NCBI RefSeq assembly: GCF_030499575.1
Contig: NZ_JASTLC010000001.1
Span: 6,534,001 to 6,598,000 of the forward strand
Direction: 5' to 3'
Source of the DNA: Streptomyces sp. DG2A-72
GTDB lineage: Bacteria; Actinomycetota; Actinomycetes; Streptomycetales; Streptomycetaceae
DNA length: 64,000 nucleotides
Position numbers and translations under genes: made by a program. A model generated the notes under the pieces. That model had not been told where the DNA came from. It did not search any database and saw only the letters and a program-made list of their open reading frames with translations. How positions within the stretch are numbered: the stretch's first letter is position 1; the number at the start of each line of letters is the position of its first letter. This document shows positions 43,812 through 52,622 of this stretch, piece by piece.

Positions 43812-44738
43812 ATGAGAAAACCTCTGGTCGTCGGGCTCTGCGCCCTGGCCCTCGCCGGGCTGGGCGCGACTCCCGCGGTCGCGGTCGAGCCCACCCCCAC
43901 GGGCTCGGTCACGGGCGGGGAACCGGGCACGCTCTCGGGCGCGGTCCACGACGTGGTCACGTCCGCCACGGCGAGTGTTTCCCGGCTCACGGCGCCGAAG
44001 GCGCAGGCCGTCTCCTTCGCCGGTACCGTCGCGCTGAGCAACTGCTCCGGCTCGGTCGTCCGCTTCCCGGACTCGGAGGACAACGACCCGGCGCTCGTGA
44101 TGTCCAACGGCCACTGCCTGGAGTCCGGCTTCCCCGAGCCCGGCAAGGTCATCGTGGACCAGGCCTCCAGCCGCACCTTCAGCCTGCTGAACTCCGCCGG
44201 TTCCCGCGTCGCGACTCTGCGGGCCAGCAAGATCGCGTACGCGACGATGACCGACACGGACGTCTCGATGTACCAGCTCACCACCACCTACGGTGCGATC
44301 AAGAGCTCGTACGGCATAGACCCGCTGACAATCAGCGAAGCGCGCCCCGCCGCCGGCACCGCCATCACCGTCGTCTCCGGCTACTGGAAGCGGACGTACG
44401 CCTGCGACATCGACGGCTTCGCCCACCGCCTCAAGGAGGGCGGCTGGACCTGGAAGGACTCGGTCCGTTACACCGACTCCTGCGACATCATCGGGGGCAC
44501 CTCGGGCTCGCCGGTGGTCGACAACGCGACCGGTCAGGTCGTCGCCGTCAACAACACCCTCAACGAGGACGGCGCGCGCTGCACCGTGAACAACCCCTGC
44601 GAGGTCGCCGAGAACGGCACGGTGACCGTCCACACGGGCATCGGCTACGGCCAGCAGACCTACCAGATGGCGCCCTGCTTCGGCGTCGACAACAAGCTCG
44701 ACCTGAGCGCGAGCGGCTGCACCCTGCCCAAGCCGTAG
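43812..44738 (+). CDS. Secreted trypsin-like (chymotrypsin-fold) serine protease
   Basis: A 308-residue protein with a Sec signal peptide (VVGLCALALAGLGATPAVAV). The likely catalytic triad is H101 in SNGHCLE, D148 or D150 in MTDTDVSMY, and S231 in GGTSGSPVV, as in V8/glutamyl-endopeptidase-like S1 proteases. Six cysteines after the pro-region may form disulfides. Nearest partners are transcribed differently, so it is a single-gene unit. The substrate cannot be inferred. Confidence 0.9.
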   Translation: MRKPLVVGLCALALAGLGATPAVAVEPTPTGSVTGGEPGTLSGAVHDVVTSATASVSRLTAPKAQAVSFAGTVALSNCSGSVVRFPDSEDNDPALVMSNGHCLESGFPEPGKVIVDQASSRTFSLLNSAGSRVATLRASKIAYATMTDTDVSMYQLTTTYGAIKSSYGIDPLTISEARPAAGTAITVVSGYWKRTYACDIDGFAHRLKEGGWTWKDSVRYTDSCDIIGGTSGSPVVDNATGQVVAVNNTLNEDGARCTVNNPCEVAENGTVTVHTGIGYGQQTYQMAPCFGVDNKLDLSASGCTLPKP

Positions 44739-44767
44739 GTCGAGCGAAGTAACTCAAGCGACGTGAC

Positions 44768-46387
44768 TCAAGCGAGGGCGGGCGGAGTTCCGCGGACCGC
44801 CCGCCCCGCGAGTACGTCCGTCCGCCGCCCGTCCTCGATCACGAACCGCCCGTCGATCAGGACGTGCGGAATGCCCGTCGGCAGCGCCCGCGGTCGCTCG
44901 AAGGTCGAACCCGCCGCCACCGTCGCCGGGTCGAACAGCACCAGGTCCGCCCGGTAGCCCTCGCGGACCAGGCCCCGGTCCGGAAGCCGCAGCCGCGCGG
45001 CCGGGCGCGAGGTGAGATGGGCGACGCATTCTTCCAGGGACAGCACGCCCAACTTCCGTACGTACCGGCCGAGATACTGCGGGAACGTCCCGTACGCGCG
45101 CGGATGCGGCTTCGTCCCCTGGAGGATGCCGTCCGAGCCGCCCGTGTGGACCGGGTGCCGCATGATCGCGCGGACGTTCTCCTCGTGGCCCACGTGCTGG
45201 AGGATCGTCGAACCGAGCCGGTCCTCCAGGAGCAGACGCCGGGCGGTCACCCAGGGAGCCTCTCCGCGCAGGTCCGCCGACTCCTGAACCGTACGGCCCA
45301 CATAGTCGTCGAGGCCGGTCCCGCTCACGCCCGAGATCTCGATCGTGTCCCACTCGATGGGCACGCCATGGCATCCGTCGGCGCCCACGACCTCCATGTG
45401 ATGGCGGATCCGCTCGGCCGTCTCCTCGTCCGCGAGCCGCTTGAGGATCGCCTCCGGACCGCCCTCGCTCGCCCAGCTCGGCAGCATGGCGACCAGCGTG
45501 GTGCAGCCGGGTGTGTAGGGGTACGTGTCGAGGCTGATGTCGGCTCCGGCGGCCAGCGCGTCGTCGAGCAGCGTCAGCAGCTCGGGCGCCCGCCCCTTGT
45601 TCACGCCGAAGTTCATGGTGGCGTGGGCGAGATGGAGCGCGCAGCCCGCCTCCCGGGTCAGGGCGACCATCTCCTCGTACGCCTGAAGCGCGCCCGCGCC
45701 GTACGAGCGGTGGTGCGGGCAGTAGTAGCCGCCGTACTCCGCCACCACCCGGCACAGCTCGGTGAGCTCGGCGTCCTTGGCGTACATGCCGGGGGCGTAG
45801 GTGAGCCCCGACGACATGCCGACCGCGCCCTGCCGCATCCCCTCCGCGACCAACTGCCGCATACGGTCCAGCTCTTCGGGCGTCGCCTCCCGGTCCTCCC
45901 AGCCGACGGCGAGCATACGGACCGTGCCCTGGGGGATGAGATACGCGGCGTTCACCGCGATCCCGCGATCCAGCCGGTCCAGATACTCGCCCACCGACCG
46001 CCAGTCGAAGTCGATGTCGTCACCGTTGCCGTTCCAGCCGGTGATCGCACGGCGCACCTCCGCGAGCGTGCGGTCGTCGACCGGCGCGTACGACAGCCCG
46101 TCCTGGCCGATGACTTCGAGGGTGACCCCCTGTGCGGCCTTGGCGCTGTGGTCGGGGTCGCGGAGCAGGGCGAGGTCGCTGTGGGCGTGCATGTCGATGA
46201 AGCCGGGGGAGAGGACGAGCCCTTCGGCATCCAGCTCTCTGGTCGCCTTGGGCCGTTGACAGCCCGCCGCCGCGGCCTCCTTCACGATCGACACGATCCT
46301 GCCGTCACCGACGACCACATCGGCGCGGTACGCGGGCGCACCCGAGCCGTCGACCACGTCCGCGTCACGGACGACGAGATCTGCCAT
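44768..46387 (-). CDS. N-acyl-D-amino-acid deacylase (amidohydrolase)
   Basis: A 539-residue metal-dependent amidohydrolase. The metal motif H67-A-H69 with D71 lies in GFIDMHAHSDLAL, and further ligands in YCPHHRSYG and HTGGSDGILQG. Length and pattern fit D-aminoacylases, which remove the acyl group of N-acyl-D-amino acids. CTAGGAGGCCCGGTC precedes the ATG. It follows the PLP enzyme gene by 11 bases on the same strand. In the context of a 2-keto-3-deoxygluconate kinase-like gene it may instead deacetylate N-acetyl-D-glucosaminate (inference). Confidence 0.9.
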   Translation of the reverse strand: MADLVVRDADVVDGSGAPAYRADVVVGDGRIVSIVKEAAAAGCQRPKATRELDAEGLVLSPGFIDMHAHSDLALLRDPDHSAKAAQGVTLEVIGQDGLSYAPVDDRTLAEVRRAITGWNGNGDDIDFDWRSVGEYLDRLDRGIAVNAAYLIPQGTVRMLAVGWEDREATPEELDRMRQLVAEGMRQGAVGMSSGLTYAPGMYAKDAELTELCRVVAEYGGYYCPHHRSYGAGALQAYEEMVALTREAGCALHLAHATMNFGVNKGRAPELLTLLDDALAAGADISLDTYPYTPGCTTLVAMLPSWASEGGPEAILKRLADEETAERIRHHMEVVGADGCHGVPIEWDTIEISGVSGTGLDDYVGRTVQESADLRGEAPWVTARRLLLEDRLGSTILQHVGHEENVRAIMRHPVHTGGSDGILQGTKPHPRAYGTFPQYLGRYVRKLGVLSLEECVAHLTSRPAARLRLPDRGLVREGYRADLVLFDPATVAAGSTFERPRALPTGIPHVLIDGRFVIEDGRRTDVLAGRAVRGTPPALA

Positions 46388-46398
46388 GACCGGGCCTC

Positions 46399-47664
46399 CT
46401 AGAAGAACGTACGGATGTAGTCGACGACCGTCCCGTCCGCCTCCGCGACCGGGATCAGCTGCCACTTGTCGAAGGACGTGCACGGGTGCGACAGTCCCAT
46501 GCCCAGCCAGTCGCCCACTTCGAGGTCGGCCTCCGGGGCCGTGCGGAGCCACGCGTGCTGGTCGGAGAGGCTTGTGACCTCGATGCCGGTCGCCGGGTGC
46601 TCGGTGCCGTCCCGCCGTACGACCTGTGCGAAGGGCAGATCCAGGTCGTACGCCGCGTCCCGCTTGCCCGCGTTGGCGAAGGCCTGCTCGGGCGAGGGGC
46701 GGGAGACGACCTGCGCCCACAGGCGGAACGCGGGCTCCAGCGCGCCCTCCTCGGGGACACGGGTGAAGGGCGTCAGCTTGCGGTAGTGGCCGTCGTCGTG
46801 CGAGACGTAGGCGCCCGAACGCAGCAACTTCAGTACGGGGCCGCCGAGTTCCGGGATCTCCGCGAAGACGTCGGCCACCGCGTCGAACCAGGCGCTGCCG
46901 CCGGCGCTGACGACGATCTCGTCCGGGCCCGTGAACCGCCCCGCCTTGTCGAAGTCGACGGCCAGCGCGACGAGCCGCCGCAGCCACGCGCGCACCCGCT
47001 CCGGATCGGCCCGCGGGACCTCGCCCTCGTACCCCGCGACACCGACGAGACGCAGGGTCCGCGTGGCCGCCACGGCGTCCGCGACCGCCGCGCACTCCGC
47101 GTCCGTGCGGGCTCCGGTACGGGTGCCCTCACCGGCGGCGAGCTCGACGACGACATCCAGCGGGCGTTCCGCACCCCGCAGCACGGCGTCCATCTGCTCG
47201 ACGCCGCGCACGGAGTCGACGTAGCAGCTGAACCGGAAGTCCGGGTCCGAGGCCAGCTCGGCGGCGATCCACCGCAGAGCCGCCGGATCCACTACCTCAT
47301 TGGCCAGGAAGATCCGCTGAATGCCGAAGGCCCGCGCCACCCGCACCTGGTGCGGCACGGCGAGGGTGATGCCCCAGGCGCCGTGCTCGATCTGGCGGTG
47401 GAAGAGCTGCGGGGCCATGGAGGTCTTGCCGTGCGGGGCGAAGGCGAGACCGTGGCGGATCGTGTACGACTCCATGAGCGCGAGATTGTGTTCCAGCCGC
47501 TCGGCGGAGAGGGCGAGCACCGGCGTGGCGAAACCGCCGGTGAAGAGATTGCGGCGCTGGGCCGTCAGCTCGGCGACGGTCAGGCCGTCGGCGTCCGGCG
47601 GGAGGCCCTTGAAGCGGTGGTCGACACGTTCCTCGGCCAGGCGGGCGAGCGCTTCAACGGCCAT
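46399..47664 (-). CDS. D-serine dehydratase-like / D-threonine aldolase-like PLP enzyme (amino acid deaminase)
   Basis: A 421-residue fold-type III PLP enzyme. The PLP lysine is K80 in FAPHGKTSMAPQ. The C-terminal metal site shows the His-x-Cys pair in LSHPCTSFDKW, as in the zinc-dependent D-serine dehydratase family. Members remove ammonia from hydroxy-D-amino acids, including D-glucosaminate in some bacteria. It is the first gene of the minus-strand pair and faces the kinase operon across a 136-base promoter region with palindromes. Confidence 0.88.
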   Translation of the reverse strand: MAVEALARLAEERVDHRFKGLPPDADGLTVAELTAQRRNLFTGGFATPVLALSAERLEHNLALMESYTIRHGLAFAPHGKTSMAPQLFHRQIEHGAWGITLAVPHQVRVARAFGIQRIFLANEVVDPAALRWIAAELASDPDFRFSCYVDSVRGVEQMDAVLRGAERPLDVVVELAAGEGTRTGARTDAECAAVADAVAATRTLRLVGVAGYEGEVPRADPERVRAWLRRLVALAVDFDKAGRFTGPDEIVVSAGGSAWFDAVADVFAEIPELGGPVLKLLRSGAYVSHDDGHYRKLTPFTRVPEEGALEPAFRLWAQVVSRPSPEQAFANAGKRDAAYDLDLPFAQVVRRDGTEHPATGIEVTSLSDQHAWLRTAPEADLEVGDWLGMGLSHPCTSFDKWQLIPVAEADGTVVDYIRTFF

Positions 47665-47686
47665 CGGACCTCCCGGATCAGGGGCG

Positions 47687-47711
47687 TTGCATTTACTGCA
47701 ATGTTCATTGC
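47687..47711. promoter_or_regulatory. Overlapping palindromes, candidate IclR operator
   Basis: TTGCA-N5-TGCAA (47687-47701) overlaps GCAATG-N2-CATTGC (47698-47711), giving three phased half-sites. They lie in the shared promoter between the deacylase/PLP-enzyme operon and the kinase-IclR-RidA operon. One IclR dimer or a pair of dimers could control both directions. The neighbouring IclR gene is the obvious candidate binder. Confidence 0.6.
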
Positions 47712-47800
47712 GTATGTCGCTGACCGCTGTCTAACATCTCGGCCAACGCGGGGTCAACGGAGCAGCCGACAACCGCACCACCCGAGGAGCTACGACCATC

Positions 47801-48943
47801 GTGACCGTCACCGGACCCTGCAATGCCCCCGACGTCGTGGACGTCGTCGCGCTCGGCGAGTCCATGGTCACGTTCCTGCCCACCCGCCCGGGCCGCCTCG
47901 CCGACGTCCCGTCCTTCGACCGCGGAATCGGCGGCGCGGAATCCAACGTGGCGTGCGTGCTGGCCGCCGCCGGGCATTCGGCCCGGTGGGTGAGCCGGGT
48001 CGGCACGGACGGCTTCGGCGACCACCTGACCGAGGCGATCGGGGGGTACGGCGTCGACGTGTCGGCGGTGCGGAGGGATTCGGAGCGCCCGACGGGGGTG
48101 TACTTCCGCACGGCGGGGGACCGGGCGACCGATGCGCACGAGGTGGCGTACTACCGGGCGGGGTCGGCTGCGTCGGCCATGGCGGTGGAGAACGTGGACA
48201 TGGGGGCGGTGCGGGCGGGGAGGGTGCTGCACCTGTCCGGGATCACGGCGGCGCTGTCCGAGGGGTGCTTGCAGTTGGTGCGGGAACTGACGTCCCTGTG
48301 TCGAGGGCGGCAGCTTGTCTCGTTCGACGTGAACTATCGGCCGGGGCTGTGGAGGGATGCCGACAGTGCGGGCGTGCTGCTGGAGTTGGCGCGTGACGCG
48401 GACATCGTGTTCGTAGGAGAAGACGAGGCGGAGGAGGCCTGGGGGGTCACAGGCGGGCCGGCGGCAATCAGGGAGCTACTGCCGGAGCCGGGGACAGTGG
48501 TGGTGAAGCAGGGGGCGCGCGGGGCGACGGCGTCCGTCAGGCTGCGGGCAGTCGTGCCGCCTGGGGCGGCACGGGTGGGCGCAGGCGGCACCCCGTCAGC
48601 GCCGGGCCGCGCGACCCACCCCCGGCCCACCGCAACGCCGGTCACCTTCGTCCCCGCCCTCAATGTCACCCCCGTAGCCGCGGTCGGCGCAGGCGACGCC
48701 TTCGCCGCCGGCTTCCTCTCCGGCGCCCTCCGCGAACTCCCCGTCCGCGACCGCCTCCGCCACGGCCACCTCATGGCCGCCGCCACCCTCACCGCCCCCG
48801 GCGACCTCGCACCCCCACCCCACCGCGCCCACGCCGACCGCCTCGCCGCCCTCGACGACAAGACGTGGGGGACACTTCGACTCGGCCCAGGCTGGACGAG
48901 CCAGACCGAACACCGGGCCGAGGAGGAGGTACGCACCCCATGA
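47801..48943 (+). CDS. PfkB-family sugar kinase, 2-keto-3-deoxygluconate kinase-like
   Basis: A 380-residue kinase with the PfkB substrate motif GGAESNVACVLAAAG near residue 45 and the catalytic motif VGAGDAFAAGFLSG with its base aspartate. The opening VVDVVALGESMVTFLPTRPG resembles KDG kinases. It would phosphorylate a keto-deoxy sugar acid on the way to pyruvate and glyceraldehyde 3-phosphate. It starts with GTG after GAGGAGC, and its stop overlaps the IclR start (ATGA). A proline/alanine-rich insertion at about 245-275 is unusual. Confidence 0.87.
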   Translation: MTVTGPCNAPDVVDVVALGESMVTFLPTRPGRLADVPSFDRGIGGAESNVACVLAAAGHSARWVSRVGTDGFGDHLTEAIGGYGVDVSAVRRDSERPTGVYFRTAGDRATDAHEVAYYRAGSAASAMAVENVDMGAVRAGRVLHLSGITAALSEGCLQLVRELTSLCRGRQLVSFDVNYRPGLWRDADSAGVLLELARDADIVFVGEDEAEEAWGVTGGPAAIRELLPEPGTVVVKQGARGATASVRLRAVVPPGAARVGAGGTPSAPGRATHPRPTATPVTFVPALNVTPVAAVGAGDAFAAGFLSGALRELPVRDRLRHGHLMAAATLTAPGDLAPPPHRAHADRLAALDDKTWGTLRLGPGWTSQTEHRAEEEVRTP

Positions 48944-49701
48944 GCCAGACCGTCGACCGCGCACTGAGCATCCTGCCGCTGCTCGCCGAGGGCCCCGCCG
49001 ACCTCGGTCAGGTCGCCGACCGCCTGGGCGTCCACAAGTCCACGGCGCTGCGCCTCCTCCGCACGCTCCACGAGCACGGCATGGTCTACCGCCAGTCCGA
49101 CCAGCGCTACCGCCTCGGCGCCCGCCTCATCGCCCTCGCCCAGGAGGCGATGGAGAACCTCGACATCCGCGAGATCGCCCACCCCCACCTCGTACGCCTC
49201 AACGAGCAGTGCGGACACACCGTCCACCTCGCCGTGTACGAGGAGGACGAGGTCCTCTACATCGACAAGGTGGAGAGCCGCTACCCGGTGCGGATGTACT
49301 CGCGGATCGGGAAACCGGTGGCCATCACCGTCGCCGCCGTCGCCAAGCTGCTGCTCGCCGACCTCCCCGAGCACGAGCGCCGTGCCCTCGCGGAGAAGCT
49401 CGACTACCCCATGTACACGGCCCGTTCGACGCCCCATCCGGACGCCTTCCTCAGGGAACTGGCCAAAGTGCGCGAACAGGGCTGGGCCACCGATCTCGGC
49501 GGCCACGAGGAGTCCGTCAACTGCGTCGCCGCGCCCATCCGCGGCGCCGACGGCCGGGTCGCCGCCGCGATGTCGGTGTCCGCGCCCAACGTCGTCGTCA
49601 CCGCCGACGAACTCCTCACCCTGCTCCCGCTGGTCCGCCGCACCGCGGACGCGATCAGCGGCGAGTACTCCGGCAGGACCTCGACGAAGGATGACGTATG
49701 A
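48940..49701 (+). CDS. IclR-family transcriptional regulator
   Basis: A 253-residue regulator. The winged helix spans about residues 5-65 (LGQVADRLGVHKSTALRLLR), and the C-terminal effector-binding domain has VHLAVYEEDEVLYIDKVES and CVAAPIRGADGRVAAAMSVS. IclR members control sugar-acid and aromatic catabolism, often with keto-deoxy sugar effectors (KdgR type). GAGGAGGTACGC precedes the ATG at 48940. It is sandwiched by four-base overlaps with the kinase and RidA genes, so all three are co-translated. Confidence 0.93.
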   Translation: MSQTVDRALSILPLLAEGPADLGQVADRLGVHKSTALRLLRTLHEHGMVYRQSDQRYRLGARLIALAQEAMENLDIREIAHPHLVRLNEQCGHTVHLAVYEEDEVLYIDKVESRYPVRMYSRIGKPVAITVAAVAKLLLADLPEHERRALAEKLDYPMYTARSTPHPDAFLRELAKVREQGWATDLGGHEESVNCVAAPIRGADGRVAAAMSVSAPNVVVTADELLTLLPLVRRTADAISGEYSGRTSTKDDV

Positions 49702-50108
49702 CCGACAAGATCGCCCTCACCCCCAAGACCCACACCACGCCGCCCGCGAAGTTCTCGCACGGAGTGAAGAAGGGCAACATCCTCCAGGTTGCCGGCCAGG
49801 TCGGCTTCCTGCCCGCGGTCGAGGGACAGCCCCCGACGCCGGCCGGCCCGACCCTGCGGGAGCAGACCCTCCAGACCCTCGCCAACGTCAAGGCGATCCT
49901 GGAGGAGGGCGGGGCCTCCTGGGACGACGTGATGATGATCCGCGTCTATCTGACGGACGTCGCCCACTTCGCCGAGATGAACGAGATCTACGACCGGTAT
50001 TTCGAGGAGCAGAGCCTTACCCAGGCAGCGGCTGCTCGGACCACGGTGTATGTGGGGCTGCCCAGGGGGCTGCTGGTTGAGATTGACGCCTTGGCTGTAC
50101 TCGGCTGA
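49698..50108 (+). CDS. RidA-family enamine/imine deaminase
   Basis: A 136-residue protein with the family blocks HGVKKGNILQVAGQVGFLPA, QTLQTLANVKAILEEGGASW, and RTTVYVGLPRGLLVEIDALA including the conserved arginine and glutamate. RidA hydrolyses reactive enamine/imine intermediates released by PLP dehydratases. Co-transcription with a kinase and regulator, across from a PLP deaminase, fits a helper role for that enzyme. It overlaps the IclR gene by four bases. Confidence 0.93.
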   Translation: MTDKIALTPKTHTTPPAKFSHGVKKGNILQVAGQVGFLPAVEGQPPTPAGPTLREQTLQTLANVKAILEEGGASWDDVMMIRVYLTDVAHFAEMNEIYDRYFEEQSLTQAAAARTTVYVGLPRGLLVEIDALAVLG

Positions 50109-50182
50109 TTGGTCGAAGCTCCCACAAGAACTCCGACTCGACCAGCAGGCCCATGCCGCGAGGGCGTTGTGAAACCTGTTGC

Positions 50183-50284
50183 ATGAGCTCTTCGCCGTCT
50201 CCGGGGCGCGCCTGGACCGTGCTGGAGACGCTGCTGTCGGTCGTGGGCTTCGTCGTGGCGGCCGTACTCAGTCTGTTCATGTAG
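50183..50284 (+). CDS. Possible 33-residue membrane peptide
   Basis: The frame reads MSSSPSPGRAWTVLETLLSV followed by VGFVVAAVLSLFM and TAG. A short basic start and one hydrophobic helix suggest a tiny membrane peptide. Codon use is GC-rich at third positions as in real genes, but no ribosome-binding site is visible. The rest of the gap 50109-50350 shows nothing else. Confidence 0.4.
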   Translation: MSSSPSPGRAWTVLETLLSVVGFVVAAVLSLFM

Positions 50285-50350
50285 TCGTCTGATAACGAAG
50301 TCGGGGGCGGGCTGTGTACGACACAGGATCGTCGACCATACTGCTGCGCT

Positions 50351-50866
50351 GTGGAGCAGCGCATAGGTTCGAGCAGCCAGCCCCTGGACGGCGCCGGGGT
50401 CGACCCGGCCTTCATCCCCGGGATCACCCCACCCGTGTCCGAAGAGCCGGAGGACGTGAAGCCTCAGGACACGGAGGCGGACGAGCCGGTCGAGGAGGAG
50501 ACTCCCGAGGAGCCCGCCGCCTCCGAAGAGGAGGAGCGGGAGCCCGAAGAGGAGGCGGAGGAGGCCCCCGACGGGCCCGTCTTCGCGGCCTCCGACCGCC
50601 GCGCCAAGATAGTCGCCGACCACCGTGGCGTACGACTGTCCCTGGACGACCAGGAATGCGAGTTCCGCTGGGACGAGATCGGTGCGGTCGAGACGGAGTC
50701 CCCCCGCTTCGGCAAGCGTTTCACCATCACGGTGCACACCCCTGACCGCCGCTGGTACCCGATCGAGATCGAGGCGACGGCCAGGAGCAGCTTCAGTGAG
50801 TGGGAGTCACAGCTGGACGCGGTGCTGGACGCCTACTTCGAGGAGTCCGAAGAGGAGTCCGACTAA
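50351..50866 (+). CDS. Acidic cytoplasmic protein with PH-like domain
   Basis: A 171-residue protein. Residues 1-75 are strongly acidic and probably unstructured ([18 protein letters not shown]). The C-terminal half ([60 protein letters not shown]) looks like a small beta-barrel of the PH type. The start is GTG at 50351. Its stop overlaps the convergent carboxypeptidase stop by four bases. The function is unknown. Confidence 0.78.
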   Translation: MEQRIGSSSQPLDGAGVDPAFIPGITPPVSEEPEDVKPQDTEADEPVEEETPEEPAASEEEEREPEEEAEEAPDGPVFAASDRRAKIVADHRGVRLSLDDQECEFRWDEIGAVETESPRFGKRFTITVHTPDRRWYPIEIEATARSSFSEWESQLDAVLDAYFEESEEESD

Positions 50867-52218
50867 CTGCAGTACTGGGCTTCCTTCCCGATCGACCGGT
50901 ACATACAGTCCGCGTTCTCCAGCAACTGCAGTACCGCATCCCGGTTCCGGGACGTCTCCCGCTCGATCACCTCGTCGGGCGGGTAGAAGCCACCCCCGGA
51001 GCTCGACCGCGGATACATCTCGAAGGTGTACCCGAAGATCTTCTGGTTCCCCCACAGCCAGTCGTCGATCGACCCGTCGGTGATGTACAGGTCACTGGAC
51101 TGCTCGGGCGTATAGCCGTTGCTGGCGGCCATCTTCCCGCCCACCGTGGCGAAGGCGTTGCGGTCGTCGGCCGTCATGCCGGTCGTCGTGTCGGCGGTGG
51201 TGTACCCGAAGGGCCACAGCACCAGCTCGCTGTACGTGTGGAAGTCGATCCCCGCCTTGATCTGCTGCACACCGCCGACGACCCGGCTGCGCACGAAGTT
51301 CGCGACCACCTTCACCTCGGTCGCGGATTCGGCGGCACTGCCCCGGTACGTGTCCGAGGACGTCGACCCCGACGACCCGCCGCAGCAGCCCCACCGGTAG
51401 TTCCAGTTCCGGTTGAGGTCGGTGCCGACGTACGACGAACCGGAGTTGGGCTGCCGGTTCTTCCGCCAGGAGCGGTAGGAGCCGCTCGCGATGTCGTACT
51501 CGCCACCGTCGGGGTTGAGGTCGGGGACGATCCAGATCTCGCGGTTGTTCACCATGCTGGTGACACGGGAGTCGGTGCCGTAGTCGGACGTCAACTCCCG
51601 CAGCAGATACAGCGCCATCTCGACGGTGAGGTGCTCACGCGCGTGCTGGTGGTGCGTGAACAGCACCTCCGGCTCGGACTCGTCGGTGCCGACGTTGTCG
51701 CTGATCTTGATGGCGACGATGTTCCGGCCCTGGTACGACGTGCCGATGGTCCGCTGGCTGGCGATGCTCGGGTTGGCCGAGACGAGGGAGTTGATCTCGC
51801 TCGTCATCTCGGCGTAGTTGTGGTACCTGGAGTCGGCCGACGGGAAGTCGAGCAGCCGTACGTCGTCCTCGCCCGCCGAGCGGTCCGGGACCGCGCCCAA
51901 CGGCGTCACCTCGTAGCCGAGTTGACGCAGCTTCTTGATCTGGCCGGCGCGGCCCGAGACGACCAGGCCGTGGTCGTCGGCCTCGTCGACCGTCACGCCG
52001 GCCTGCTGGATCGCCGTACGGTCCTTGACCGTCGAGTGCATATGGACCTCGTACTGGCGGACGTCGTCCGCCGAGGCCGTGGGGCGGGCGCCGCCGTCCG
52101 CGGTGGCGGTCGGGGCCGTCGCGGCGAGGGGTGCCGCGAGCGCGAAGGCGGCGAGGGCGGCCAGCGCGGCGGTTCGTCTGCCGCCTCGCGCGCCTGAGCC
52201 GCGTATGCGAAGTCGCAT
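50863..52218 (-). CDS. Secreted M14 zinc carboxypeptidase
   Basis: A 451-residue protein with a twin-basic start and signal peptide ([20 protein letters not shown]), a pro-region of about 90 residues and the metallocarboxypeptidase domain. Zinc ligands are in HHQHAREH (HxxE) and the later [12 protein letters not shown]; the catalytic glutamate is in GYTFEMYP. Substrate-binding [16 protein letters not shown] is conserved. Cysteine pairs (RWGCCGG, ADCMYR, QYCS) suggest disulfides. CAAGGAGATTTC precedes the ATG. It would trim C-terminal residues from extracellular peptides. Confidence 0.93.
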   Translation of the reverse strand: MRLRIRGSGARGGRRTAALAALAAFALAAPLAATAPTATADGGARPTASADDVRQYEVHMHSTVKDRTAIQQAGVTVDEADDHGLVVSGRAGQIKKLRQLGYEVTPLGAVPDRSAGEDDVRLLDFPSADSRYHNYAEMTSEINSLVSANPSIASQRTIGTSYQGRNIVAIKISDNVGTDESEPEVLFTHHQHAREHLTVEMALYLLRELTSDYGTDSRVTSMVNNREIWIVPDLNPDGGEYDIASGSYRSWRKNRQPNSGSSYVGTDLNRNWNYRWGCCGGSSGSTSSDTYRGSAAESATEVKVVANFVRSRVVGGVQQIKAGIDFHTYSELVLWPFGYTTADTTTGMTADDRNAFATVGGKMAASNGYTPEQSSDLYITDGSIDDWLWGNQKIFGYTFEMYPRSSSGGGFYPPDEVIERETSRNRDAVLQLLENADCMYRSIGKEAQYCS

Positions 52219-52622
52219 GAAATCTCCTTGTTTCTCCAGTAGTTCCGGGGTCTCCGGAGTGGGGAGTGGAGCTGGGGGGTGTCTCTCTGCGACGTGCCTG
52301 GTGCGGGTGTGGCGCTCATGGTGGAGGTATGGCATGGCCCGGTCAAGAGTTGGCCAGGAGTCAGTGGCCGAAAATCGACCGCGCAGTGTACGCGCGCCCG
52401 TCCCGGCAGACCCGGACCCTGACGAAGTGCACCCGACGGTGTGACCGCGGCGTGCAAATATGCAATCCGCCGGGGGAGAGTGGGGAGTGCGCGTAAGGGG
52501 AGTCACACCCTCCGGCTCGGCGCAGGCCGCATGGAACCCACCCACGGATCCAAGCACGCCACCCCCCCCGGATCACACCCCCGGCTTTCCTCGGACCCCC
52601 ACACCCCAAGGACTGGCTGATC
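52219..52622. other. 404-base divergent intergenic region
   Basis: This region separates the carboxypeptidase gene from the LuxR-type regulator gene. It contains TGCAAATATGCA at 52453-52464, a small AT-rich palindrome, and a C-rich stretch just before the regulator gene. No reading frame with coding character was found. Confidence 0.5.

Noticed and set aside
52453..52464. TGCAAATATGCA palindrome considered as a LuxR operator
   Set aside because: Short, single, and too far from the gene start to support an assignment.
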